NCBI GenBank assembly: GCA_963829955.1
Contig: CAWHKS010000019.1
Coordinates: 248,001-312,000, forward strand
Length of the DNA: 64,000 nt
Source: DASTFY01 sp963829955
GTDB lineage: Bacteria; Actinomycetota; Acidimicrobiia; Acidimicrobiales; Ilumatobacteraceae
Direction: 5' to 3'
The translations under genes and the position numbers were made by a program. Each line of letters starts with the position of its first letter. Within the stretch, counting starts at the first letter, position 1. Below the pieces are notes generated by a model, which did no database searches, was not told the origin of the DNA, and worked only from the letters and a program-made list of their open reading frames with translations. Positions 8,322-17,727 of the stretch are shown here, in pieces.

Positions 8322-9242
8322 TCATTCGCGGTCCGACCGCACGGCCATCGCCTGGGCGAGCACGGCCACCGCGACCTCCGGTGGCGTCCTGGCGCCGATG
8401 TCCAGCCCGGCGTGACCCTGGATCCCATGGACGCGCTCCACCTCGGTGATCCCGCGGTAGGCCAACCAGTCGGCCCGAGCCTGCTGCACCCGCGACGGGC
8501 CGACTGCGCCGATGTACCCGGCGTCGCCGGCCAGCGCGGCGACCAGCGCCCGGCCTACCAGCTCGTGGTCGTGACCGACGACGACCACGCTGTCGAGCGA
8601 CGCGAGGCCGGCGATGAGGCCGGTCGCCGTCTGCGCGTCGCCGGCGGTCTGGATCTGCCATCCGAGCAACGCCGCAGCGTCGGCCAGCGCGCCGGCGAGC
8701 GGTCCGCCGCCGACGATGACCAGCCTCGGGACCGGCCAGAGCGCGGTGGCGACCATGTCGGCGGACACGACGGCGGCGCTGGTAGCCCGCCCGACGAGCG
8801 CGGCCGCGTCCTCGCTCACGGTCGCCAGCTCGTCGGCGGAGACCAGCTCCGTGCCGGCGACCTCCCCACCGGCCAGGCGGGTCACGAGGCAGACCGGTTG
8901 GCGGGCCAGCAACAGGTCCCACAGGTCCGCCGGCAGTTCCGTGGCGGGCACGATGAGACAGCGGGCGACGCCACCGCTCGGCAGGCCGGCGACGAGCGCG
9001 TCGACATCGCTGACCGCCAGCGACATCAGCCGACCGTGACCGCCGGACTGCGTGGCGCGGTCGACGAGCTGATCGTCCAGAGCGCCCGACAGCAACGAAC
9101 CGACCCGCCCGCCGCCCGGCGTGATCGCCAGTGCGTCGGCGGGGTCGGCCGGAGGCAGGCCTTCTGTCCCGACCACCCATGCCACGTGCACACGCGTCTC
9201 GGCGCGGAGGCAGGCGGCAACGGTCAGAGCGATGCCGTACAC
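8322..9242 (-). CDS. XdhC/CoxI-family protein (second copy, intact)
   Basis: A 306-residue member of the XdhC family, thought to assist molybdenum-cofactor maturation for enzymes such as CoxL. The Rossmann-like half has the nucleotide-binding glycine motif IVGGGPLAGALADAAALLG, SVVVVGHDHELVGRAL, and the family-typical end IQGHAGLDIGARTPPEVAVA. The N-terminal half lacks the usual clear CxxG-type motif seen in the first copy (2169-3117), so it is a divergent paralogue without a YHS domain. It is the first gene of the minus-strand cox unit; 119 bases separate it from the divergent deaminase gene. Confidence 0.82.
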   Translation of the reverse strand: MYGIALTVAACLRAETRVHVAWVVGTEGLPPADPADALAITPGGGRVGSLLSGALDDQLVDRATQSGGHGRLMSLAVSDVDALVAGLPSGGVARCLIVPATELPADLWDLLLARQPVCLVTRLAGGEVAGTELVSADELATVSEDAAALVGRATSAAVVSADMVATALWPVPRLVIVGGGPLAGALADAAALLGWQIQTAGDAQTATGLIAGLASLDSVVVVGHDHELVGRALVAALAGDAGYIGAVGPSRVQQARADWLAYRGITEVERVHGIQGHAGLDIGARTPPEVAVAVLAQAMAVRSDRE

Positions 9243-9361
9243 GCGGTCAGCCTAGGACTGGTGCTCGAAACGCTCGACGAGGTCGAGTTGGCACCTTGGC
9301 GCTGCCACCGATCCCACGGTCACGCCGGCGACGGTACAGCGGCCCCACTAGGTTCGATGCG

Positions 9362-9862
9362 GTGGACGAGAGGGACATCGCACACCTCCGTCGCTGTCTG
9401 GAGCTCGCCCGCGCGGCCCGGGATGGGGGCAACGAGCCGTTCGGCTCGCTGCTGGTCGACGGCGAAGGCGCCGTCGTCGCGGAACGGATGAACACGGTCG
9501 GCGACGGCGACGTCACCGGCCATCCGGAGCTGGCGCTGGCCGCGTGGGCGTCGGCCCACCTCACCGCGGACGAGCGCGCGGCGGCGACCCTCTACACGAG
9601 CTGCGAGAGCTGCGCCATGTGCGCCGCCGGCCAGTACTGGGCGGGCGTCGGGCGGCTGGTCTTCGCGCTCTCGGGCGAGGAGCTGGGCGCGATCGTGCCC
9701 GCGGACGGGCCCCGGGTGCTGCGGCTGTCCAGTCGGGATGTCTTCGCCCACGGCAACGCGTCGGTCCAGGTAGATGGCCCCTGTTGGGAGCTGACGGAGG
9801 AGGCGCTCGGGGTCTTCGACGGCCTCTGGTCCGGTTTTGCTGGGAGCGGCACCGGGTACTGA
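9362..9862 (+). CDS. Nucleoside/cytidine deaminase-family zinc enzyme
   Basis: A 166-residue zinc-dependent deaminase of the CDA/tRNA-adenosine/guanine deaminase superfamily. The zinc and proton-shuttle site is visible as HPEL (usually HAE) near residue 53 and TSCESCAMCAA (PCxxC-type) near residue 79, followed by YWAGVGRLVFALS. NEPFGSLLVDG near the N-terminus is the substrate loop of this family. The substrate cannot be assigned. Start GTG 9362 is chosen because the family begins about 20 residues before NEPFG. A TAGGTT -10-like element at 9349-9354 and the lack of a ribosome site suggest a leaderless message. Confidence 0.85.
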   Translation: MDERDIAHLRRCLELARAARDGGNEPFGSLLVDGEGAVVAERMNTVGDGDVTGHPELALAAWASAHLTADERAAATLYTSCESCAMCAAGQYWAGVGRLVFALSGEELGAIVPADGPRVLRLSSRDVFAHGNASVQVDGPCWELTEEALGVFDGLWSGFAGSGTGY

Positions 9863-9892
9863 TCGGGCTGCCCTCGAACCCAGGAGGCACCC

Positions 9893-10429
9893 ATGACCAT
9901 GGACCTGCTCGAGCTTTATCAGCAAGCCAGCGACTGGACGGTCGGCAAGGTGGCCGGCACGAAGGACTTCGACGCCACGACTCCCTGCGACGAGTGGGAC
10001 GTCCGGACCCTGCTGAACCACATGCTCGAGACGCAGAACTACTTCGCCACGACGGCCAGCGGCCGCCAGGCATCGCCACCGTCGCCGCATCCGCCTGAGC
10101 TGCTCAGCGATGATCCGGTCGCGGACTTCGAGCGGGCGCGGACGAACACCATCGAGGCGTTCGACCAACCAGGCGTCATCGAGAAGACCGGGCCGTCGCT
10201 GGCCATCGCCGCCGGTGACCAGCTGCTGCACGGTTGGGATCTCGCCCGAGCGACGGGCCAGGACACGACCATGCCCGACGGGCTGGCCGAAGAGGTCTAC
10301 GGGATGATCCACGGGCGCTTCACCGAGGATGAGCGCAAGGGCGTGTTCAAGCCCGCGGTGAAGGTCGGCGCGGACGCGTCACCGCAGGAGCGGCTGCTCG
10401 CCTACACCGGCCGCGATCCCTCGGCCTGA
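9893..10429 (+). CDS. TIGR03086-family DinB/MDMPI-like metal-binding protein
   Basis: A 178-residue member of the actinobacterial TIGR03086 group, four-helix proteins related to DinB and mycothiol-dependent maleylpyruvate isomerase. Typical features are the N-terminal TTPCDEWDVRTLLNHML segment with a metal-ligand histidine, the second histidine in GDQLLHGWDLARATGQ, and a C-terminal PQERLLAYTGRDP. Some relatives are thiol-dependent transferases; the function here is unknown. It lies 30 bases downstream of the deaminase and may be cotranscribed. AGGAGG precedes the ATG. Confidence 0.88.
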   Translation: MTMDLLELYQQASDWTVGKVAGTKDFDATTPCDEWDVRTLLNHMLETQNYFATTASGRQASPPSPHPPELLSDDPVADFERARTNTIEAFDQPGVIEKTGPSLAIAAGDQLLHGWDLARATGQDTTMPDGLAEEVYGMIHGRFTEDERKGVFKPAVKVGADASPQERLLAYTGRDPSA

Positions 10430-10451
10430 CGCATTCCCGCGGCGAAGCCGT

Positions 10452-10481
10452 TTGACAGCGCGCTGACCGGAGGCCGACAGT
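10452..10481 (+). promoter_or_regulatory. Putative sigma-70 type promoter of the LuxR-type regulator
   Basis: A perfect -35 hexamer TTGACA (10452-10457) is separated by 18 bases from GACAGT (10476-10481), one base off a TANNNT-type -10. The GTG start at 10489 is seven bases after the -10 box and no ribosome site is visible, so the transcript is probably leaderless. Confidence 0.5.
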
Positions 10482-10488
10482 CGGTGGA

Positions 10489-13482
10489 GTGAACGCCGCG
10501 CCGCTGGTCGGTCGCGTCAGGGAACTCACCCGCCTGGAGGAAGTGCTCGACGCCTGCCGTGAAGGTCGCCGCGCGACCGTGTTCGTGGGCGGCGAGGCAG
10601 GGATCGGCAAGACGCGCCTCGTGACCGAGTTGGCGCGGCGAGCCCGCGCCGGCGACATGGAGGTCCTGATCGGGGGGTGCCTCGACCTCGAGGTGGGCGG
10701 CGTCCCCTACGCGCCCGTCGTCGAAGCGCTGTCGGATCTCGGTCATCGGCTGAGCGCGACCGGCCGGTCGTCGTCCGCCGGCGTGACGCCGGTCGACATC
10801 TTCGGCCCCGACACGGCGTGGCTGGGCCTGGTCAGCGGCGACGACAGCGGGGCGCGCGGTGCCCTCCAGGGCCAGATGACGACGTTGCAGGCGGTCGAAC
10901 GGGTCCTCGAGCGGCTGACGAAGCAGGTGCGTCCGGTGCTCCTGATCGTCGAGGACGTGCATTGGGCGGACCGCTCCACCAGGGACCTCATCGCGTACCT
11001 GGCCTCCTCGGGCCCACCGCCTCCGCTGGCGATGGTCGTCACGTACCGCAGCGACGACCTGACGACGGGACACCCGCTGCGGGGCTTCATCGCCGAGCTC
11101 GAACGCCGGCCCGGCGTCGGCAACCTGCGGGTCGAGCGGTTCGGGCGGGCCGATGCCGTCGCACTGCTCACCGCCGTCCTGGGGACGACCCCCGACCCCG
11201 CGCTGACGGAGGCCATCTTCCAACGGTCCGAGGGGAACCCCTTCTTTCTGGAGGAGCTGGCCCGCGCCGCATCGCTCCGGCCGGACCAGGCGCCAGCGGA
11301 CGTGGTGCCTCCGCTCCTCTCCGATCTCCTGGCGTCGCGCCTCGCTCGCCTCTCCACCGATGCCCAGCTCGTGCTGAGGGTGGCGGCGGTCGGCGGGCGG
11401 CGGATCGAGCACGACCGGCTCTCCGAGGTCCTGACGCTCGACGCGTCCGCGTTGGACGCCGCACTCCGCGAGGCCCGCGACGCCAACATCATCACGGCCG
11501 AGCCGTCCACGAACCGCTACGAGTTCCGGCACGCGCTCCTCCACGAGGCCGTGTACGCCGATGTCCTGCCCGGCGAGCGGCGCACGTACCACTCCCGGTA
11601 CGCCGAGCTGCTGGCGGCCTCGGCGGCGAGGTCCGGCATCGAGCCGTGGGCCGAGCTCGCCCATCACTGGAGGGCGGCCGGGGACGAGGGGCGGGCGCTC
11701 ACCGCCATGGTCGAGGCCGGACTCGCCGCCGAGGCCGGCTACGCCCTGCCCGAGGCCCACCGCTACTACGAGGCCGCGGTGGAGCTGTGGGAGCCCGCGC
11801 ACCGCGGCGCGGAGCACGTGCCCACTCTGGCGCTCGACCGCGACGAGCTGCTGGCCCGCGCCGCGGACGCGGCCAGCCGCGCCGGCGCGCTGGAGCGGGC
11901 CATCGGGCTCACGAGCACGGCCATCGACGAGGTCGACCCCATTGCCGATCCGACCGCGGCCGGTCTCCTGCACGAGCGGCGGGCCTGGTTCCTCTGGCGG
12001 GCGGGCCACCACGGGAAGGGGCTCGAGGAGTACCGCGAAGCGGTCGACCTCGTCCCCGGCGAGCCGGCCACCGCCGCCCGGGCCCGGGTCTTGTCGGCCT
12101 ACGCCGACGCGCTCGAGCGGATCGGCGAGCCGGCCGGGGCCCGACCGCATGCCGAGGCCGCGACCGCCATCGCCGCCGCCGTGGGCTCGCCGCTGGACGA
12201 GGGGCACGCCCGCCACGTCCTCGGGCTCGTCCTGTGCGCGGAGGGGGATACCGATGGCGGCCTGGCCGAGCTGCACCACGCCCGCGAGTTGGCGGAGCGC
12301 AACGGGGACGTGGCCGACGTGGCCGGGACCTACGTGCACCTGTGGCGCGTGCTCTCCGAACACGGGCGCGCCGACGAGATGGTCACGAGGGCCGTCGACG
12401 CCGCTGACTTCTGCAGGGTCGCGGGTCTCGACGTGGCCGCGCAGCTCTTGGACTGCATGGCGGCCGGCTTCCTCCACCAGCTCGGCCGCTGGCCCGAGGC
12501 GGAATCGCGCCTACAGGTGGACGAGCGCGACCTGTGGGGGCTGCCGGCCGTCGTCCACCACGTGGTGACGGGGTTGCTCGATGTCGACCTCGGCCGCTCG
12601 GACAGCGGCCGCGAGCACCTCGAGACCGCACGCTGCCTGGGTGTCCAGATCCACGACGGTCGCATCAATGGGCTCCTCTACCGGGCGCTCGCCGAGCTGG
12701 CCTTGTGGGAAGGCCGGCCCGACGATGCCCTGTCCGCCGTCACGACCGGGATGGGCCTCACCGGCGATGACGAGATGCTGGCCCGGCTGTGCGCCGCCGG
12801 CCTGCGGGCGGTCGCCGATCTGTCCGACGCCGAACGGGCGGCCTCCGGCCGAGCAGCGTCATCTCCGGAGGCCGAGCGGCTGGAGGACACGCTCGACGGG
12901 CTCGATCGGCGGGCGCGGGCGCGACGGGCACCCGTCACGTCCGAGGTGCGGGCCTCGACAGCCATGGGACAAGCCGAGGTCGGCCGCCGGAACGGCAGGT
13001 CGGACCCCGAAGCATGGGCGGACGCGGCGCGCCGGTGGGAGGGCCTGCGCTTCCCGGCGCCCGCCGTGTACTGCCGGTGGCGGCAGGCGGAAGCGGTCCT
13101 GGCCGCGGGCCGTCGGGCCGAGTCGGCGCAGCTGTGGCAGGAGGCGCATCGCGCGGCCAGGAGCCTGGGCGCGGCAAGCCTCGAACGGGCGATCGAGGAG
13201 GCGGCGGGCCGGGCGGCGCTGCCACTGACGGATGAGGGTGGCGAGCCTCGCCGGCCCGAGGACACGCCATTCGGCCTCACCCCGCGCGAGCTGGAGGTGC
13301 TCAGCCTGGTGGCCGCCGGTCACACGAACCGCCAGATCGGGGCCGCGCTGTTCATGAGCGAGAAGACGGCGAGCGTCCACGTCTCGCGCATCCTCGCCAA
13401 GCTGGACGTTCGCACCCGGGCGCAGGCGGCGGCGGTGGCCGCCCGAGCCGGCCTGGGCGCTTCGAGCGGAGGGCCGGCCTGA
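10489..13482 (+). CDS. Large ATP-binding LuxR-family transcriptional regulator (LAL/MalT-like)
   Basis: A 997-residue regulator. An N-terminal STAND/AAA-type ATPase has Walker A GGEAGIGKTRLV (near residues 34-45) and Walker B LLIVEDVHWAD (near 150-160). A long central region of TPR-like helices (about 370-850) presumably binds a ligand or partner. The C-terminal LuxR helix-turn-helix (FGLTPRELEVLSLVAAGHTN through ASVHVSRILAKLDV, about 925-985) binds DNA. The target genes are unknown; it could control the downstream sigma and flavoprotein genes or itself. It starts at GTG next to a good promoter. The long antisense readings across it are composition artefacts. Confidence 0.92.
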   Translation: MNAAPLVGRVRELTRLEEVLDACREGRRATVFVGGEAGIGKTRLVTELARRARAGDMEVLIGGCLDLEVGGVPYAPVVEALSDLGHRLSATGRSSSAGVTPVDIFGPDTAWLGLVSGDDSGARGALQGQMTTLQAVERVLERLTKQVRPVLLIVEDVHWADRSTRDLIAYLASSGPPPPLAMVVTYRSDDLTTGHPLRGFIAELERRPGVGNLRVERFGRADAVALLTAVLGTTPDPALTEAIFQRSEGNPFFLEELARAASLRPDQAPADVVPPLLSDLLASRLARLSTDAQLVLRVAAVGGRRIEHDRLSEVLTLDASALDAALREARDANIITAEPSTNRYEFRHALLHEAVYADVLPGERRTYHSRYAELLAASAARSGIEPWAELAHHWRAAGDEGRALTAMVEAGLAAEAGYALPEAHRYYEAAVELWEPAHRGAEHVPTLALDRDELLARAADAASRAGALERAIGLTSTAIDEVDPIADPTAAGLLHERRAWFLWRAGHHGKGLEEYREAVDLVPGEPATAARARVLSAYADALERIGEPAGARPHAEAATAIAAAVGSPLDEGHARHVLGLVLCAEGDTDGGLAELHHARELAERNGDVADVAGTYVHLWRVLSEHGRADEMVTRAVDAADFCRVAGLDVAAQLLDCMAAGFLHQLGRWPEAESRLQVDERDLWGLPAVVHHVVTGLLDVDLGRSDSGREHLETARCLGVQIHDGRINGLLYRALAELALWEGRPDDALSAVTTGMGLTGDDEMLARLCAAGLRAVADLSDAERAASGRAASSPEAERLEDTLDGLDRRARARRAPVTSEVRASTAMGQAEVGRRNGRSDPEAWADAARRWEGLRFPAPAVYCRWRQAEAVLAAGRRAESAQLWQEAHRAARSLGAASLERAIEEAAGRAALPLTDEGGEPRRPEDTPFGLTPRELEVLSLVAAGHTNRQIGAALFMSEKTASVHVSRILAKLDVRTRAQAAAVAARAGLGASSGGPA

Positions 13483-13597
13483 GCCTCCGAGGGCGTGCTC
13501 AGGGCGGCGGAATAGGCATCCTCCCACTACCGGGGCAGGACCCCTTACCCGCAGGGTGGACGGCAGGACCCGCCCACGCACGGAAAGGCATGCCCCG

Positions 13598-14167
13598 ATG
13601 TCCGCCACCGCCCTGGCCACCCCTTCCAGCGCCCCCTCCAGGCCCCTGCTGCCCCTCATCGCAGCGGGCGACGAGCGAGCGCTCGGCCAGTTCGTCCGCC
13701 GTTTCACCCCCTTCGTCTGCAGCGTCGCCCGCCGGATGGGCACCACGGTGGGCACCGACGACGTGGTGCAGGAGACGATGGTGCGGCTCTGGAAGAGCGC
13801 CGCCCGCTTCGATCCCGCCCGCGGCTCCGAGCCGACGTTCGTCGCCACGGTGACCCGCAACGTGGTGATCGACCGGGCTCGCCGGGACGCGGCGCGGCCC
13901 TCGGTGCCCACCGCCGAGGTACACGAGCTTGCTCCTCCGGTCGAGCCGGCGGTCGAGTCCGTCGCCACGACCATGGCAGTCCGCGGCGCCCTGGCGCAGC
14001 TAGCACCGGCCCCGCGCGAACTGGTCCGCCTCGCCTACTTCGAGCAGCTCACGCAGAAGGAGATTGCCGAGCGGTTGGGACTTCCCATCGGAACGGTCAA
14101 GAGCCGCACCTTCCACGCGCTCCGCGAGCTGCGCGGCCTGCTGCAGGAGATCCCGACGGCGGCTTAG
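13598..14167 (+). CDS. ECF-type RNA polymerase sigma factor
   Basis: A 189-residue sigma-70 family factor. Region 2 reads LIAAGDERALGQFVRRFTP to TDDVVQETMVRLWK and TFVATVTRNVVIDRARRD. Region 4 reads LAQLAPAPRELVRLAYFEQL, then TQKEIAERLGLPIGTVKSRT. The ATG at 13598 follows GGAAAGG; an in-frame start 42 bases earlier is less likely. No anti-sigma gene is adjacent; the next gene is a flavoprotein. The sigma-plus-LuxR neighbourhood suggests a regulatory block, but the linkage is not demonstrated. Confidence 0.92.
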   Translation: MSATALATPSSAPSRPLLPLIAAGDERALGQFVRRFTPFVCSVARRMGTTVGTDDVVQETMVRLWKSAARFDPARGSEPTFVATVTRNVVIDRARRDAARPSVPTAEVHELAPPVEPAVESVATTMAVRGALAQLAPAPRELVRLAYFEQLTQKEIAERLGLPIGTVKSRTFHALRELRGLLQEIPTAA

Positions 14168-14186
14168 ACCCGTTCGGCGCCGTTTG

Positions 14187-14204
14187 GGGCAACGTTTGTT
14201 GCCC
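14187..14204. repeat. Perfect 7+7 inverted repeat between sigma factor and flavoprotein genes
   Basis: The sequence GGGCAAC-GTTT-GTTGCCC is a perfect palindrome with a four-base centre, 20 bases after the sigma stop and 66 bases before the flavoprotein ATG. It could be a transcription-factor operator for the flavoprotein gene or a short terminator of the sigma gene. No T-run follows, which favours an operator. Confidence 0.4.
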
Positions 14205-14269
14205 ATATCGCGACCAGGACTACCATCGCCTCACCGCGTACACGCGGACCGCCAGAGGAGGTTGGAGGC

Positions 14270-15892
14270 ATGGAGCGCTTCGACGTCGTGGTGCTGGGCA
14301 CAGGAGCAGCCGGGCTCACAGCAGCGGTGACCGCCCACGAAGGTGGGGCCAGCGTCGCCGTGTTCGAGAAGGCCGACAAGATCGGGGGCACCACCGCGTG
14401 GTCCGGCGGACAGGTGTGGATCCCGAACAACCCGCACATGGCGGACGTCGGTGTCACCGACAGCAGAGACAAGGCGATCACCTACATCATGTCTTTGTCG
14501 CGCGACATGCTCGAGCCCCAGCTCGTCGAGGCCTACGTCGACGCCGGGCCGGAGATGATCGAGCTGCTCGAGGCGAAGACGGCCGTCCAGTTCTACGCCG
14601 TCCCCGGCATGCCGGACTACCACCCGGAGTTCCCGGGCGGCAGCCCTGAGGGAGGGCGGACGCTCGAGTGCCCGATCTTCCCGTTCGACGAGCTCGGCGA
14701 CTGGGCCGACCGCGTGACGCCGTCCCCCTACTTCGCCGACCCCCACATCACCATGAGCGAGACGCCGCTGGGCAAGGCGGTGCCCGAGCCGCCGTCGCCG
14801 GAAGAGCATGAACGGCGCAAGCTCCGCAACGAGCGGGGCTGCGGGCAGGCACTGGCCGGGCGCCTCCTGCACGCCTGTCTGGCGCGGGGCATCGAGCCGA
14901 GGACGTCGTGCACCGGCCGCGAGCTGATCATCGAGGACGACGTAGTCGTCGGTGTCATCGTCGACACTCCCGAGGGCCCGATCGATGTGTATGCAACGAA
15001 GGGCGTCGTGCTCGCCTCCGGCGGTTTCGAGTGGAACGAGCAGCTCCGGCGCGCGTTCCTGAGGGGACCGATGAGCCACCCGGTCTCGATCGAGACGTCG
15101 ACCGGCGACGGTCTCCTCATGGCCATGAGGGCGGGGGCGATGCTCTCCAACATGCGCGAGGCGTGGTGGATCCCCGTCGGGGTGGTCCCCGTCGAGTCCA
15201 ACCCCCTCGGCCGGATCCTCGTCAACGGCCAGCGCACGCTCCCCCACTCGATCATGGTCAACAAGCGCGGGCGACGCTTCACGAACGAGGCCGCGAACTA
15301 CAACGCCTTCGGTGCCGCCTTCCACGTGGAGGACGTCTCGCGGTTCGAGTACGCGAATCTGCCCTGCTGGTTGGTGTTCGACCAGAACTACGTGGAGACC
15401 TACGGGTTCCGGGTCACGGCCGGGGCCGGAGGCGACACCGTGCCCGACTGGGTGCCGAGAGGGGACACGCCGGCCGAGCTCGCCGCTGAGCTCGACATCG
15501 ACGGCGAGGAGCTCGAGCGGACCGTCGCCCGCTGGAACGAGCTGTGCGCCGAGGGCCACGACCCCGACTTCGGCCGCGGCGACAGCGCGTTCGACTGCTG
15601 GTGGGGCGATCCGTACCGCAAGGGCCGCCGGGACGCCACGCTGGGCCCGCTCGAACGCGGGCCGTACTACGCCTTCGAGATCCACAGCGGCGCCCTCGGC
15701 ACGAAGGGCGGCCCCCGCGTCGACCCGGACGGTCGCGTGCTCGACCTGGACGGCGAACCGATCGCCGGGCTCTACGCCGCCGGCAACGTGATGGGCTCCC
15801 CGTTCGGCATGACCTACGGCGGGCCGGGCGGCACCATCGGCCCGGCCATGGTGTTCGGCTACCTGGCCGGCCGCCACGCCGCGGCCCGCTGA
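14270..15892 (+). CDS. FAD-binding dehydrogenase, 3-ketosteroid delta-1-dehydrogenase / fumarate reductase flavoprotein family
   Basis: A 540-residue flavoprotein. The FAD-binding glycine motif DVVVLGTGAAGLTAAVTAHEG is at the N-terminus, followed by FEKADKIGGTTAWSGGQVWI. A second FAD loop is TKGVVLASGGFEWN, and the C-terminal motif is GLYAAGNVMGSPFGMTYGG. The family (KstD, urocanate/fumarate reductase-like) oxidises or reduces C=C bonds next to carbonyls. The GTTAWSGG segment is typical of KstD-like enzymes, so a steroid or other cyclic ketone is plausible but unproven. GAGGAGG lies upstream of the ATG. The end is nine bases from the convergent META-domain gene. Confidence 0.85.
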   Translation: MERFDVVVLGTGAAGLTAAVTAHEGGASVAVFEKADKIGGTTAWSGGQVWIPNNPHMADVGVTDSRDKAITYIMSLSRDMLEPQLVEAYVDAGPEMIELLEAKTAVQFYAVPGMPDYHPEFPGGSPEGGRTLECPIFPFDELGDWADRVTPSPYFADPHITMSETPLGKAVPEPPSPEEHERRKLRNERGCGQALAGRLLHACLARGIEPRTSCTGRELIIEDDVVVGVIVDTPEGPIDVYATKGVVLASGGFEWNEQLRRAFLRGPMSHPVSIETSTGDGLLMAMRAGAMLSNMREAWWIPVGVVPVESNPLGRILVNGQRTLPHSIMVNKRGRRFTNEAANYNAFGAAFHVEDVSRFEYANLPCWLVFDQNYVETYGFRVTAGAGGDTVPDWVPRGDTPAELAAELDIDGEELERTVARWNELCAEGHDPDFGRGDSAFDCWWGDPYRKGRRDATLGPLERGPYYAFEIHSGALGTKGGPRVDPDGRVLDLDGEPIAGLYAAGNVMGSPFGMTYGGPGGTIGPAMVFGYLAGRHAAAR

Positions 15893-15900
15893 CTGACCGC

Positions 15901-17727
15901 TCAGCAGAGCAGGCTCTGGCAGCCGTCACCCAACTCGACGGCCCTGATGCCGGCCCACGTGGCCACGTCGACAGGCTGAACGCTGCGGGCCAGCGACAGC
16001 GCGTCCTCGGGTGAGCCCACCAGCGCCATCTGCGCGACGACGTCGGGTTGCGGCGACCAGCCCACCACGGAGATGTCGCCGACCTGGTAGGCGACGGCCG
16101 GAGCGCCTCCCACCTCGGTGAGGTCGGCGCTCCCGTCGACGACACCACTGAACACGTTGACGAGCGGGCCCGGCGTCCCCCACATCACGGTCAGCTCAGC
16201 CACGGTGCTCTCGGTGCTGTCCCCGGTCCACGTCACGTCCCGTGCCGCCGCGCCCGTGCCCCAGCCTTCGTGCACCGGGATGAAGCTGCTGAGCGCCAGG
16301 TCCCAGCCCGGCTGGCCGTCACCGCGCCGCTCGAGCATCGGCACCAGGTCGGCGACGTCCCCGGGCAGCCCGGCCAGCAAGATCGTGACCATCCCGGTGG
16401 GATCGTCGAGCACCAGCGACTGCGGCCCGCCGGAACCAGGGGTGAACCAGGCGGTGTCCCAGCCGTCCACATCGATCTCGGTCATGCCGGGGCCGGGGGG
16501 CTCCGGGTGCTGGCCGAGGTGCGTCGTGACGTGAAGGGCCGCGCCCCCGCCGGAAGCCCACAGCTGGGAGTAGTCGTGGATCGTGGCCGGCTCGTCGGCG
16601 TACTCGCGCCGCGTCACATCCCGGGCCCCCGGTACCGGCTCGCTCGGCAGTAGCCGGGGCACGAGCGCCAGGTCCGGCACCACGGCGGGTGGAGCGGGCC
16701 AGCCGGCGAGAATGTCGACCGTGCGCGGGGGCACCAGCGAGCCTTCCCCACCGCTGATGCGAGAGAGGCGGATGACGAACTGGTCGTCGGAGAGGTAGAG
16801 GTCCGTACGGTCGTCCGAGAGGCGCGCGGCGACCCGTCCACCGCCGACCAGCATCTCCACCAGACGGCTCGACGCCTGGTCATCGCTGCCGTCGAGGCAG
16901 GCATAAGGATCAGCCGGCCAGCCGCTGACGACCAGTGACTGCCCGAGCTCCCATCCCCACCGGCAGCTCCCCAACCGGCCCGACCCGTCGGAGTCGAGCT
17001 CGAGCGGGCCGGGCGCACCACCGTCGAGCACCCAGCGTCCGGTCAGCGTGTCGGGAGCGGCGGCAGTCAGCGACTCCAAGCGGGTCAATCGCAGCCGCAC
17101 GCGGCCGTCGGGCCCGGTCAGGTCCAGGGTCCGGCCGTCGTCCGACAGGAGGATGCCATCGCCGTCCTGCGGCAGCACCCCGCCCACGCCCGCCCCGCAA
17201 TCCATGGCTGTGGATGCGACCTCGGCGACCCGCAACCGGTCGCCCTCGAGCGAGCCCCCGGCGCCGTACCAGTTGCACCCGTCGTTGCCGCCGAGGAACG
17301 GGTCGGGCGACCCTCCGAGGCCGCTCGCCCCGAACTCGACATACGGCAGATAGGCCGTCGACCAGGGCTCGCCGTCGCGCTCGACGACCACCCAACGCGC
17401 TCCCAGGAGGTCGTCCAGCGTGATGAGCCGCGGACTCATGGGCGTGACCGAGGAAGGAGTCGATCCAGCGGTGACGACGCGGGCCGCTTCGTCTCGGTCG
17501 GCCACCAGCACAGCCCCGGCAGTCACGGCCGCCGCAGCCGCCAGCCCAGCGGCCACCAGTAGACCGCGCCGTCGATTGGGCCTATTGGGCCGCATCGGTG
17601 CCGGCTCGACGTCGGCGCCACCGAGGGCCGCGTCGAGAGTCGCCCGCATCGCGTCCCTGGTCGCGGTCGTGGGTTCTACGCCGGCGGCCCGCACCGCGGC
17701 GCCGAGGTCGCGGTCGTCGTCATCCAT
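15901..17727 (-). CDS. Membrane-anchored META-domain protein, probable anti-sigma partner
   Basis: A 608-residue protein with an N-terminal cytoplasmic segment of about 54 residues, one membrane helix at residues 55-76 (after RPNRRR), and a large extracytoplasmic region. That region contains a META/HslJ-like module (GGNDGCNWYGAGG through STAMDCGAG, residues about 145-175) and a second similar block near 235-320. The rest, including a WTGDSTESTV region near the end, is unrecognised. Its start overlaps the end of the upstream ECF sigma gene by eight bases, the usual arrangement for a sigma and its membrane anti-sigma. No zinc anti-sigma motif is present, so the anti-sigma role is inferred from position. 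Confidence 0.7.
   Translation of the reverse strand: MDDDDRDLGAAVRAAGVEPTTATRDAMRATLDAALGGADVEPAPMRPNRPNRRRGLLVAAGLAAAAAVTAGAVLVADRDEAARVVTAGSTPSSVTPMSPRLITLDDLLGARWVVVERDGEPWSTAYLPYVEFGASGLGGSPDPFLGGNDGCNWYGAGGSLEGDRLRVAEVASTAMDCGAGVGGVLPQDGDGILLSDDGRTLDLTGPDGRVRLRLTRLESLTAAAPDTLTGRWVLDGGAPGPLELDSDGSGRLGSCRWGWELGQSLVVSGWPADPYACLDGSDDQASSRLVEMLVGGGRVAARLSDDRTDLYLSDDQFVIRLSRISGGEGSLVPPRTVDILAGWPAPPAVVPDLALVPRLLPSEPVPGARDVTRREYADEPATIHDYSQLWASGGGAALHVTTHLGQHPEPPGPGMTEIDVDGWDTAWFTPGSGGPQSLVLDDPTGMVTILLAGLPGDVADLVPMLERRGDGQPGWDLALSSFIPVHEGWGTGAAARDVTWTGDSTESTVAELTVMWGTPGPLVNVFSGVVDGSADLTEVGGAPAVAYQVGDISVVGWSPQPDVVAQMALVGSPEDALSLARSVQPVDVATWAGIRAVELGDGCQSLLC

Noticed and set aside
7680..9491. A 603-codon plus-strand open frame across coxD and the second xdhC
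   Set aside because: Low-complexity composition, antisense to two recognisable minus-strand genes.
10402..12477. A 691-codon open frame antisense to the LuxR-type regulator
   Set aside because: It is Arg/Gly/Pro-rich without recognisable domains, a typical high-GC shadow of the well-supported plus-strand gene.
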